Shown here: positions 5,918 through 12,928 of the stretch, piece by piece
How positions within the stretch are numbered: position 1 is the first letter of the stretch
How the letters are laid out: each line of letters opens with the position of its first letter
Assembly (NCBI GenBank): GCA_020847355.1
Contig: JADLCG010000153.1
Coordinates: 1-18,154, forward strand
Direction of reading: 5' to 3'
From: Anaerolineales bacterium
Lineage (GTDB): Bacteria > Chloroflexota > Anaerolineae > Anaerolineales > Villigracilaceae
DNA length: 18,154 nt
Program-made: the position numbers and the translations under genes
The notes under the pieces: generated by a model
Database searches by the model: none
What the model was told of the DNA's origin: nothing
Seen by the model: only the letters and a program-made list of their open reading frames with translations

Positions 5918-7516
5918 TTACTTTGCGCCATCTGGCGGATAATATCTCAAACGCCAGATTCCATCGCCTTCAGCGGATAAAACAGAATAGGGCGTCGCCA
6001 CAAAAATCCAGGTGGAGCCGGGTTTTAATGCCGCCGAACTTCCATCGGGATTGATGAAATGAATCGGTTTGCGCTTGCCAGAGTTTTGTTCGATCTTGTC
6101 AGATTTTGTGCTCCAGCGAATATCGTATTTCATTCCGTCTCGAAATAAAAACGCATAACCTTCGTCGCCTTGTTCTAAATGAATATCTAAATTGGTGGGG
6201 GAGATCACATCATGTTCGGCGTAAATCACAATTACGTTTTCAAAATGTAATTGCCGTCCGGTGAGACGGTCAATTTCAGGATGCAATACTCCGGCGTTCG
6301 CGTTGGTTGAATCGTCCACGTATCTCAACCAGCTTTCAGATAAAGCGTCATACTTCCAGCCGGATTGATTGAGTAAGGCGACATATACGTCAAGTTGGGT
6401 TGCCGGCATTCCATTGGCTGGAACTTGTTCGGTAAATAAATTTCCGGAGTAATTAAACCCGCCGCTGGTCTTGCGATAATTATCTTCGGCAATTGCCTGC
6501 ATTCGATCAAGCGGCAACATCGAGCCGCCGCCTGCGTCTTCGTGCGCCACAAACGAACACTTTGGAATTTTTTCCAAGACTTCATGCGAGGCAAACGCAT
6601 AAATCAAACACGAGCTTTGAAAGAAGCCGGCGATATCCGCGTATAACAAACGACCAGAGCGCACGGGACCAACTTCCGCTTTGGGCGCGGGGTGGGTTTC
6701 TGCCGCAGTGGGGATTAAGTTCGGCATGGCGACCAAGCCTGCGTCCAAGAAAAGATGCGCTGAAGTTACATCCGCCTCTGCCTTACCTGAAAGTTGGTCG
6801 GCGTCGCTATCGGCATTTTCATCCCCGCTATTTTGACTCGTGAATTGCAACCAATTGGGCAAAATAAATTCAACCGTATATTTTCCGGCGGGAACGTTGA
6901 ATCCATAAAAACCGTTTGAATCGGTGGTTGTGGATGCGATTAAATTTCCGGCTGAATTATATAAATTTACGCATACGCCGCCCACGCCAACTTCAAAAGT
7001 TTCATGTCTGCCATTTTGATTCGCATCCAACCAAACTTGATTGCCGAGGATATTTTGCGTTTGAATAAAAGTTTCTTCGCGAAGCGCGCAATTGCCGCGG
7101 ATTGGAATTTCAGGCTTGGGAAATTGTCCGTAAAAAACTGCGAGAAAACGCGTGGCGCCTTCGGTGATATAAAATTCAAAAACCCACGGCGCAAAGGATA
7201 AACCGGCTTGCGGGCGCGCAATGGCGGGAAAGTGTGAAATTGAAATGAGCAGAGCGGGGATGCTCAACAAATTTGGGTCTTCAACTGCTTGCCCGCTTAA
7301 TGGGTTGAAATCTTTTGGGAATTGCTCGCGATTGGGTCCAAAGCTAACGGGCGCGGAAAGCGCTTGCGGCGTGGCGGTGAACGGCGGCAAAGTTGGCGCG
7401 GCTGTAAATGTGGGCGCGCTGGTTGGCGTTTTTGGGGTTTGCGTGGCGCTTGGCTGTGAACAGGCAAAGCCGATGAGAAATAAAACGCATAGCGTTAAGA
7501 GTCTGTGCTTTTTCAT
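5918..7516 (-). CDS. DUF3048 (YerB-like) lipoprotein interrupted by an SdrD B-like domain
   Basis: The protein has 532 residues and starts at ATG 7516 with GGAG upstream. The signal peptide ends in a lipobox-like IGFAC, giving lipidated Cys19, followed by a Pro/Thr/Ala linker to about residue 55. Residues 71-137 match the start of DUF3048 (NPLSGQAV, then ARPQAGLSFAPWVFEFYITEGATRFLAVF). Residues about 156-262 are an SdrD B-like beta-sandwich: LGNQVWLDANQNGRHE, a Gly-rich turn, TTTDSNGFYGF, GKYTVEF, and a Ca-binding-like DENADSDAD. DUF3048 then resumes with EVGPVRSGR (281-289) and runs to about 395, and the C-terminal DUF3048 part follows at about 415-515 (FENVIVIYAEHD, GMKYDIRW, LKPGSTWIFVATP). 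YerB-type proteins are surface lipoproteins of unknown function. The upstream neighbour is the HIT gene, 60 nt away on the same strand. Confidence 0.85.
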   Translation of the reverse strand: MKKHRLLTLCVLFLIGFACSQPSATQTPKTPTSAPTFTAAPTLPPFTATPQALSAPVSFGPNREQFPKDFNPLSGQAVEDPNLLSIPALLISISHFPAIARPQAGLSFAPWVFEFYITEGATRFLAVFYGQFPKPEIPIRGNCALREETFIQTQNILGNQVWLDANQNGRHETFEVGVGGVCVNLYNSAGNLIASTTTDSNGFYGFNVPAGKYTVEFILPNWLQFTSQNSGDENADSDADQLSGKAEADVTSAHLFLDAGLVAMPNLIPTAAETHPAPKAEVGPVRSGRLLYADIAGFFQSSCLIYAFASHEVLEKIPKCSFVAHEDAGGGSMLPLDRMQAIAEDNYRKTSGGFNYSGNLFTEQVPANGMPATQLDVYVALLNQSGWKYDALSESWLRYVDDSTNANAGVLHPEIDRLTGRQLHFENVIVIYAEHDVISPTNLDIHLEQGDEGYAFLFRDGMKYDIRWSTKSDKIEQNSGKRKPIHFINPDGSSAALKPGSTWIFVATPYSVLSAEGDGIWRLRYYPPDGAK

Positions 7517-7576
7517 CGCGTCTCCAATTATTTTAATGCGGCGCCTGCTTGAATAAATATCCCCCGTTGTGTTGAT

Positions 7577-8059
7577 TTAACGCGCAAAGGCTTCTTTGAC
7601 TCTTTGATACGTATCCGTGAGGGCTTCCGGCAGAACGCGCGCTTCGCCGAGCGTGGTCATAAAATTAGTATCGCCAGCCCAGCGCGGCACAACATGAATA
7701 TGGACGTGACCCAGCACGCCCGCTCCCGCCGCTTCGCCGATGTTGATGCCGATGTTGAAAGCTTCGGCTTTGTAGATTTTTTTCAGCAGGGTGGTGCATA
7801 AAGAGGTGAGTTCAATCATCTCGGCGCGGGTTTCGGCGTTGAGCGCTTCTAAGTTGGCTTGATGCGTAAACGGGATGACCATTAAATGCCCGCTGGCATA
7901 AGGATAACGATTGAGGATTACATACGCGCTTTTTCCGCGAAAGGCGATTAAATTCTCCGCATTATCCGCTTGGTTTTGCGCCTCGCAGAAAACGCACCCT
8001 GCATGTTTTTCGTGATTCTCAATATATGTCATACGCCACGGCGACCATAAATGTTTCAT
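7577..8059 (-). CDS. HIT-family protein, Ap4A phosphorylase-like
   Basis: The 160-residue cytoplasmic protein carries the histidine triad His118-Val-His120-Ile-His122 in GHVHIHVVPRW, the nucleotide-phosphate-cleaving site of the HIT superfamily. The N-terminus KHLWSPWRMTYI and the CVFC pair (Cys22, Cys25, probable Zn ligands) fit the actinobacterial/Chloroflexi branch described as Ap4A phosphorylases. The likely substrates are therefore dinucleoside polyphosphates or AMP conjugates. The LLNRYPYASGHLMVIP-like block (here starting ILNR) is the standard first half of the fold. The start at ATG 8059 has no Shine-Dalgarno sequence. Three TAAAAT boxes lie just upstream, suggesting a very short or absent leader. 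It is divergent from the GT87-like gene and may lead a unit with the DUF3048 lipoprotein gene. Fold certain, substrate inferred. Confidence 0.92.
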   Translation of the reverse strand: MKHLWSPWRMTYIENHEKHAGCVFCEAQNQADNAENLIAFRGKSAYVILNRYPYASGHLMVIPFTHQANLEALNAETRAEMIELTSLCTTLLKKIYKAEAFNIGINIGEAAGAGVLGHVHIHVVPRWAGDTNFMTTLGEARVLPEALTDTYQRVKEAFAR

Positions 8060-8062
8060 AGG

Positions 8063-8089
8063 ATTTTAGAATTTTAGCAGAGAATTTTA
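8063..8089 (-). promoter_or_regulatory. Triple TAAAAT cluster upstream of the HIT gene
   Basis: On the minus strand CTAAAAT occurs three times in 27 nt (8063-8069, 8071-8077, 8084-8090). The middle copy is 11 nt from the ATG and would give a leader of about 5 nt. Any of them could be the -10 box; the other copies may be chance in an AT-rich stretch. Confidence 0.35.
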
Positions 8090-8125
8090 GGCTGGGTTCA
8101 TTTATTTATGTTTTTCTTAAATTTG

Positions 8126-8154
8126 TTGACAGCGCTGGACAAGTCATGTATGCT
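8126..8154 (+). promoter_or_regulatory. Sigma-70-type promoter of the GT87-like gene
   Basis: A perfect TTGACA (8126-8131) is separated by 17 nt from TATGCT (8149-8154, 4/6 match). Transcription would start near 8161, downstream of the in-frame ATG at 8108. That ATG therefore cannot be used from this promoter, and ATG 8186 is supported as the real start. Confidence 0.7.
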
Positions 8155-8185
8155 GTTTGAAAAGCGGAAAAAGGCGCGAGGCGCG

Positions 8186-9373
8186 ATGAAAAAAATATTA
8201 TTGAAAATAATTGGCGTAATTTGCGTATTGGGTTTGAGCGTGGGCATGATTTTTGCGCTGGCGCGTTTGAGCGGCACGGCGAACTCACAAGATACTAATT
8301 TTTCTTTTTTTTGGCTGGCGGGGAAGATGCTTTTGAACGGCGAGAATCCGTATAACGAAGCGCAATACCTAGCTGGGCATGATACGTATCAAATCGGCTG
8401 GCGACCGAATAAAATCTTTCCCTATCCGCTACCTTTGGCTCTTTTTTGTATTCCGCTTGGCTTTTTTTCCTTGCAAAGCGCTTATTTGCTTTGGCAAATG
8501 CTCACCCTGCTGATCGTTGCGCTGACAGTTTTCGTCACCATCTATCAATGGGCGCGCCCCGCGCAACGTCGTTTGTTTTTTCCATTATTGCTCGCGAGTT
8601 TCTTTTTCGGTCCGCTGTATCTTTCCTTGCAGACCGGTTCAATTGGCGCATTTGCCTTGCTGGCAATTTTGCTGGCGGTTTTATGCTTGGAAAATGGAAA
8701 ATCTTTTTGGGCAGGCATATTGTTTGCATTGACGATTCTCAAGCCGCCGCAAGGCGCAACGCTTCTTCTATTAATTGGAATTTGGCTTTTGGCGCGCAAA
8801 GATTGGAAAGCAATTTACGGAATCCTGACCGGCGGAATAGCTTTATTGATTATCGGCTTGCTTCAGGACCCGGCTTGGTTGAGCAAGATGTTCGCCGCCA
8901 GCGAAGCGGTGATGGATCGAACGCAAGGCGTGCATTCCAATGTTTGGGCGTTTGCTTATTTGGCGTGTAATGGCGCTTCGGCTTGCTCCAAAATTTTAGG
9001 GGGCGCAGGTAGTTTGATTCTGCTGGGGCTGGGTGGATTTTTTTTATGGAAAAAGCAGGCTCAACTTACGGCGTTCGAGGCGCTCAGTTTTATCATCCCG
9101 CTGGGGTTTGTTTCCACTGTCTATCTCTGGGAGTACGATCAAATCTTGTATATCCTGCCGCTAGTTTGGGTGGTGGGTCAGTTGGTGCAGAAAACCAAAA
9201 GCTACCTTCAGGCTTTTGCGTTTTTGACGGCGATTATTTTCTACGCTTTTTTTGCAGTGAGCAGATTGGGCGCAGTTAAACATGATTTGTGGAGTTTGGG
9301 AAATACGCTCATCTTGCTCGCGGGATTTTGGCTCGCCTCCGCGCTGAACGAAAAGCCGGAGCGGGCTTCCTAG
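8186..9373 (+). CDS. GT87-like (DUF2029) polyprenol-sugar membrane glycosyltransferase
   Basis: With the start at ATG 8186 the protein has 395 residues. An in-frame ATG exists at 8108, but a consensus promoter lies between the two, and the 8186 start gives a clean KKILLKIIG signal-anchor. An AGG precedes the ATG. About ten hydrophobic segments are visible. The first periplasmic loop has the family pattern SQDTNFSFFWLAG (residues 34-46) followed by NGENPYN (51-57), with an Asp suited to catalysis in a GT-C fold. GT87 enzymes, such as mycobacterial mannosyltransferases, transfer sugars from polyprenyl phosphate donors outside the membrane. The acceptor and sugar cannot be predicted. The gene ends convergently with another GT-C gene, sharing a 4-nt overlap. 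Other multi-pass GT-C families are possible; membrane glycosyltransferase is the safer level of the call. Confidence 0.8.
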   Translation: MKKILLKIIGVICVLGLSVGMIFALARLSGTANSQDTNFSFFWLAGKMLLNGENPYNEAQYLAGHDTYQIGWRPNKIFPYPLPLALFCIPLGFFSLQSAYLLWQMLTLLIVALTVFVTIYQWARPAQRRLFFPLLLASFFFGPLYLSLQTGSIGAFALLAILLAVLCLENGKSFWAGILFALTILKPPQGATLLLLIGIWLLARKDWKAIYGILTGGIALLIIGLLQDPAWLSKMFAASEAVMDRTQGVHSNVWAFAYLACNGASACSKILGGAGSLILLGLGGFFLWKKQAQLTAFEALSFIIPLGFVSTVYLWEYDQILYILPLVWVVGQLVQKTKSYLQAFAFLTAIIFYAFFAVSRLGAVKHDLWSLGNTLILLAGFWLASALNEKPERAS

Positions 9374-11028
9374 GGACAGTTGCCTAGCTTTGGGCAAAGC
9401 GCTTCCAACTCGGCGGGCTGAATATGATAAACCAAATAGGTGCGGTCAATTAGATCGTCGGGTTCAAAGTTTTCGCGAAGCCAGGTGAAATCTTGCGGCT
9501 TGCCGAATACGCCGACCAAATCGTTGACGCTCATCACGATCAAACCGGCGGTTGGGGCGCTTGGGTTGTAATGCGCCTCAGGGTGCGCCGCGAGAAATTC
9601 TTTCAGCGCGTTTTCGCTCTGACCATAATCAATATTTGAATCCGCGAGGATTTTGTAAGCCTGTTTTTTATCCACAAGGAATTCGTTGAAGTACGGCATG
9701 TAAGTGGGGAAATATGCCAGCATGGAAATACATAAATAAGCGCCCAACCCAAAGCTGATATTTTTTTGTAGCTTGGTGAAGTTGTCCCAATTTTTGAATA
9801 CGCTTCCGCAAAATACATACAGCAAGGGAAATAATACAAGGTAATAACGAATGCCGGTATTGATGCTGAACATTAAGTTGAAATAGAGAAAGAAGAAGAG
9901 CATGGGCGCGAGCAGAAATACGTCGTTCGTGAAAAAGTTTTTACGATTGGCAGAATTGGATAAATATAAATAGAGCGCCGCCCAGAAAATAATCTGCGTG
10001 GCAATCGGGACTTTGAAGAAAGCGACGATGATGTAATAGCCATAGAAAATTTCCTTGCCGTCTTTTAATTGTCCCAGCAGATAAGTATCGCCGAAGGCTT
10101 TGCCTTCTTCGCCGTAATAATAAGTGAGATCAAAGCCTTGTAAATACGGATAGGGAACCGGCGTAGGCAGATTCTTCAAAAAGGGAAGCTGTGCTTGGAT
10201 GCCGCTCAGCAAATGTGAATGGAATTTATATTCTCCAAACGGCATAAAAGTTTGGTTGAATAAAAAGCCGAGATTGATCAATAAAATTGAAGCGACTACG
10301 CCGCTGAATAAATAAAGCGTATAACTCCCAAAGGCGCTTGTAAATGCCGCCCTCGGCTTGGCTTTGAAACGCTGAATCAACTCCGGTAAATCGTGAATGA
10401 AAATAGTTAACAAAGAAAGCGGAATTAAGATGACAGTTGTATATTTGGCGAGCGCGCTCACCGCCAACGCGATAGACCAAAGCGCCCCGTTTTGCCAACT
10501 CCGCTGATTAGCAAATTTCCAGGCGCAGTAGAAAACCAGTAGCGTAGTTCCCCAAGCGTACATATCCGTCGTCACCAATTGCGATTGCGCGATGATGTTT
10601 GGGTCGAAAACATATAAGGCTAAAGAAAAAAGCGCGGGGACGAATCCGTAAAGTTTTGCAGTCCAGCGATAAATCAACAAGGCGAAGAGCATTGAAATAA
10701 TTACGCTGATCAAGCGCGCAGTTTCAATGCTGAGCAATATTTTCTTCAAGAGTCCGTCAGGCAGAACAACGCCAAGTTTGAAGGGCAAAGCGTTGAGCGC
10801 CGAAACGGGCATCATACTTCCGGCAATTGGCGTTCCGTCAAGAATGCTGATATCGCCTGGGCGGTTGGTATCGCCGGAGAGCGCCAACGCCTTCCCATAG
10901 TTGAAGTTCCGCGCTTCGTCATAAGTCAGCGATTTGCCTAACACGCTCAAAAAAGTAATGACGAAAAACGCGCAGAGCAAAAGAAAAACAATGAAATTCG
11001 GCGAGAGATTCGTAAAACGTAGTTTCAT
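9370..11028 (-). CDS. GT39-like (PMT/ArnT-type) membrane glycosyltransferase
   Basis: The 552-residue multi-pass membrane protein has the GT-C layout. After the first membrane helix it shows LTYDEARNFNYG (Asp37, Glu38), the acidic pair typical of dolichyl/polyprenyl-phosphate sugar transferases of the PMT/ArnT type. About ten more hydrophobic helices follow, with a periplasmic loop containing DLTYYYGEEGKAFGDTYLLGQ. The soluble C-terminal part begins with ADSNIDYGQSENALKEFLA, close to the DSNxDWGQ motif of bacterial members. It probably glycosylates proteins or lipids on the outer face of the membrane. The start at ATG 11028 lies 6 nt from a perfect TATAAT, with no Shine-Dalgarno sequence, so the mRNA is probably leaderless. 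It is divergent from fmt by 59 nt. Acceptor and sugar are unknown. Confidence 0.85.
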   Translation of the reverse strand: MKLRFTNLSPNFIVFLLLCAFFVITFLSVLGKSLTYDEARNFNYGKALALSGDTNRPGDISILDGTPIAGSMMPVSALNALPFKLGVVLPDGLLKKILLSIETARLISVIISMLFALLIYRWTAKLYGFVPALFSLALYVFDPNIIAQSQLVTTDMYAWGTTLLVFYCAWKFANQRSWQNGALWSIALAVSALAKYTTVILIPLSLLTIFIHDLPELIQRFKAKPRAAFTSAFGSYTLYLFSGVVASILLINLGFLFNQTFMPFGEYKFHSHLLSGIQAQLPFLKNLPTPVPYPYLQGFDLTYYYGEEGKAFGDTYLLGQLKDGKEIFYGYYIIVAFFKVPIATQIIFWAALYLYLSNSANRKNFFTNDVFLLAPMLFFFLYFNLMFSINTGIRYYLVLFPLLYVFCGSVFKNWDNFTKLQKNISFGLGAYLCISMLAYFPTYMPYFNEFLVDKKQAYKILADSNIDYGQSENALKEFLAAHPEAHYNPSAPTAGLIVMSVNDLVGVFGKPQDFTWLRENFEPDDLIDRTYLVYHIQPAELEALCPKLGNCP

Positions 11029-11034
11029 GGGGCA

Positions 11035-11040
11035 ATTATA
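11035..11040 (-). promoter_or_regulatory. Leaderless-type -10 box of the GT39-like gene
   Basis: On the minus strand TATAAT is followed by exactly 6 nt (TGCCCC) and the ATG at 11028. No clear -35 is found at 16-18 nt. Its upstream region overlaps the divergent fmt promoter. Confidence 0.6.
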
Positions 11041-11052
11041 GGCGAAAAAATA

Positions 11053-11081
11053 TTTCCACGCTGTGAAACAAGCGGTAAAAT
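11053..11081 (+). promoter_or_regulatory. Leaderless-type promoter of fmt
   Basis: TTTCCA (11053-11058, 4/6 match) and TAAAAT (11076-11081, 5/6 match) are separated by 17 nt. Six nt (CCAGCC) then lead to the ATG. The predicted transcription start coincides with the start codon. Confidence 0.6.
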
Positions 11082-11087
11082 CCAGCC

Positions 11088-12002
11088 ATGTCTATCAAAA
11101 CCGTTTTCATGGGTTCGCCCGAATTCGCCCTGCCCACGTTACAAAAACTTTCAGAGAACTATCAAGTCGTTGGCGTAATCACCCAGCCGGATCGCGCTTC
11201 GGGGCGCGGGCGCGAGTTAAAATCTCCGCCAGTGAAAATTCTTGCGCAACAATTAAATATCCCCATTTTACAACCTGAAAAATTACGCGAACCGCAAGCC
11301 AGGCAACAACTTCAGCAGTGGAATCCCGAACTCATCGTCGTTGCCGCCTTTGGGCAAATTCTCAAAAAAGACGTTTTGGATTTACCCCAATACGGTTGCC
11401 TCAATGTTCATGCTTCGTTACTTCCGCGTTGGCGCGGCGCGGCGCCGATCAATGCCGCCATTCTGGCAGGCGATGAGGAAATTGGCGTGACGATTATGCA
11501 AATGGATGTGGGACTCGATACGGGACCCATGCTGGCAAAAAAATCCATGCGCCTCACGCCGGACCTGACAACTGCTTCAGCGCTTCAAGCATTATCCCAT
11601 CTCGGAGCGAATCTACTTATCGAAACGCTCCCCGATTACATTGCCGGAAAAATCATCCCGCAACCACAGCCGGAAGCGGGCGCAACCTATGCGCCGATGT
11701 TAAAGAAAGAAGATGGCTTGCTTGATTTCAACAAACCGGCAGTTGAACTGGAAAGAAGAGTCCGCGCCATGCACCCATGGCCCGGCGCATGGTTTGAATG
11801 GAATGGCAATATACTTAAGGTAGGCAAAGCCTTTATCAGCGTGGGAAAAAGCTTGGGCGTGGCAAGCAGGTTCATCGTCGAAGGCAGACCCGCGGTGATG
11901 ACTGCGGATGGGGCGTTGGTCTTAGATGAAATCCAGCCGGCTGGCAAGAAGATGATGTCCGGGCAGTCCTTCCTCGCCGGAAATAAAAACTGGGAAGCGT
12001 AG
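11088..12002 (+). CDS. fmt: Methionyl-tRNA formyltransferase
   Basis: The 304-residue enzyme formylates Met-tRNA(fMet) with 10-formyltetrahydrofolate for translation initiation. The N-terminal Rossmann-like domain shows FMGSPEFALP and ITQPDRASGRGRELKSPPVK, the substrate-tRNA loop of Fmt. The catalytic triad Asn106-His108-Asp144 lies in LNVHASLLPRWRGAAPI and MDVGLDTGPML, matching the E. coli N108-H110-D146 set. The C-terminal OB-like domain starts near residue 205 and ends EIQPAGKKMMSGQSFLAG, which is characteristic of Fmt. Length is typical. No def (peptide deformylase) gene is adjacent in this window. It is followed after 51 nt by the aquaporin gene and may be cotranscribed with it. No Shine-Dalgarno sequence precedes the ATG. 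Confidence 0.97.
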   Translation: MSIKTVFMGSPEFALPTLQKLSENYQVVGVITQPDRASGRGRELKSPPVKILAQQLNIPILQPEKLREPQARQQLQQWNPELIVVAAFGQILKKDVLDLPQYGCLNVHASLLPRWRGAAPINAAILAGDEEIGVTIMQMDVGLDTGPMLAKKSMRLTPDLTTASALQALSHLGANLLIETLPDYIAGKIIPQPQPEAGATYAPMLKKEDGLLDFNKPAVELERRVRAMHPWPGAWFEWNGNILKVGKAFISVGKSLGVASRFIVEGRPAVMTADGALVLDEIQPAGKKMMSGQSFLAGNKNWEA

Positions 12003-12053
12003 CGGAAATTGAATCGATCGGTTGTAACTTCCAAATTATTCAACGGAGAAAAA

Positions 12054-12824
12054 ATGTTTAACTTGAAGATATTTTTAGCGGAATTGATCGGCACATTTGC
12101 ATTGGTCTTTATTGGGGCGGGGGCGGGGCTGGCTAACGCCGGATTGGTTGGCGTTGCTTTAGCGCATGGGCTTACGGTTGCAGTCTTTGTTTACACCTTT
12201 GGTTATATTTCTGGTACGCATATTAACCCGGCAGTTACATTTGGTTTATGGGCTGTCGGAAAAGTAAAAGGCGGGCTGGCTCTAGTCTCTTATGCGCTTC
12301 CTCAATTTTTGGGCGCAATTCTCGCGGCATTTCTTTTGAAATTATTTTATGGCGATATTTCTGCCGGAGCAACCATTGGATCTTTAACGCAAGCGAGCGC
12401 TGTGGCTGATAGCCGCTTTTTTATTTTTCTGCCTATGCTGGTTGAAATTATCCTTACTTTCTTTTTGATGAATGCAATTTTGCATAATGCGGTTGCAGAA
12501 AAATCGGGGCAGTTTGCCGGGCTGGCGATTGGGCTGACTGTAACAATCGCCATCTTGATGGGCGGACCATTAACTGGCGCTTCGCTTAACCCTGCGCGCA
12601 CATTTGGTCCCGCTATTTATACAGATCCGAGTTTTGCAAACCCGCAGACTTATGTGATTTATTTTTTCGGTCCATTGATCGGCGCTTTGTTGGCGGCGAT
12701 GGCTTATCAATTGTTTAATGATTCGGTTTCTAAAATTGCAGTAGCAGAAGCGGTGGAGGCGCCAGTTGTGGAAAAGCCTGTCAAAAAAAGGAAGCCTGCA
12801 ATTCGTAAAACGACCAAAAAGTAG
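12054..12824 (+). CDS. Aquaporin (MIP family channel) with Lys-rich tail
   Basis: Translation most likely starts at ATG 12054, preceded by GGAG, rather than at an in-frame TTG at 12009 with no Shine-Dalgarno sequence. The product has 256 residues and six membrane helices with both half-helix motifs: GTHINPAVT (NPA 58-60) and SLNPARTFGPA (NPA 179-181). Aligning by eye to E. coli AqpZ, the aromatic/arginine filter is His38, Ile167, Ala176 and Arg182. The second NPA is followed by Arg-Thr, not the Arg-Asp of GlpF. MIP channels pass water, glycerol or other small neutral solutes. Residues about 226-256 form a hydrophilic, Lys/Arg-rich cytoplasmic tail (KKRKPAIRKTTKK). Two downstream glycerol genes suggest, but do not prove, glycerol transport. 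A terminator follows the stop. Confidence 0.92.
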   Translation: MFNLKIFLAELIGTFALVFIGAGAGLANAGLVGVALAHGLTVAVFVYTFGYISGTHINPAVTFGLWAVGKVKGGLALVSYALPQFLGAILAAFLLKLFYGDISAGATIGSLTQASAVADSRFFIFLPMLVEIILTFFLMNAILHNAVAEKSGQFAGLAIGLTVTIAILMGGPLTGASLNPARTFGPAIYTDPSFANPQTYVIYFFGPLIGALLAAMAYQLFNDSVSKIAVAEAVEAPVVEKPVKKRKPAIRKTTKK

Positions 12825-12845
12825 AATTAAAACCTGTAAATAAGC

Positions 12846-12874
12846 AACCCTTGTTTTTGTGACAAGGGTTTTTT
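12846..12874 (+). terminator. Rho-independent terminator after the aquaporin gene
   Basis: A perfect 9-bp stem AACCCTTGT/ACAAGGGTT (12846-12854 with 12862-12870) encloses a 7-nt loop and is followed directly by TTTT. It lies about 20 nt past the aquaporin stop and ends the fmt-aquaporin unit. Confidence 0.85.
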
Positions 12875-12894
12875 GGAGCTTTTGAGATTTATGC

Positions 12895-12900
12895 TAAAAT
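12895..12900 (+). promoter_or_regulatory. Candidate -10 box of prfC
   Basis: TAAAAT (12895-12900) lies 28 nt before the prfC ATG, giving a leader of about 22 nt with an AGGAG. The best -35 at 17 nt (TTTTGG, 12872-12877) is weak and overlaps the end of the preceding terminator. Confidence 0.45.
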
Positions 12901-12928
12901 GTACCGCTTTGCAAGTTCAGGAGACCAA

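Noticed and set aside
8108..8185. In-frame N-terminal extension of the GT87-like protein
   Set aside because: A TTGACA-17-TATGCT promoter lies within it, and the ATG at 8186 gives a normal membrane-anchor start.
8446..8970. A 174-codon plus-strand frame inside the GT87-like gene
   Set aside because: It is a +1 shadow of a strongly hydrophobic membrane protein frame and has no homology-like motifs.
12899..12928. Ten-residue N-terminal extension of RF3
   Set aside because: The ATG at 12899 overlaps the likely -10 box and has no Shine-Dalgarno sequence, whereas ATG 12929 has AGGAG.
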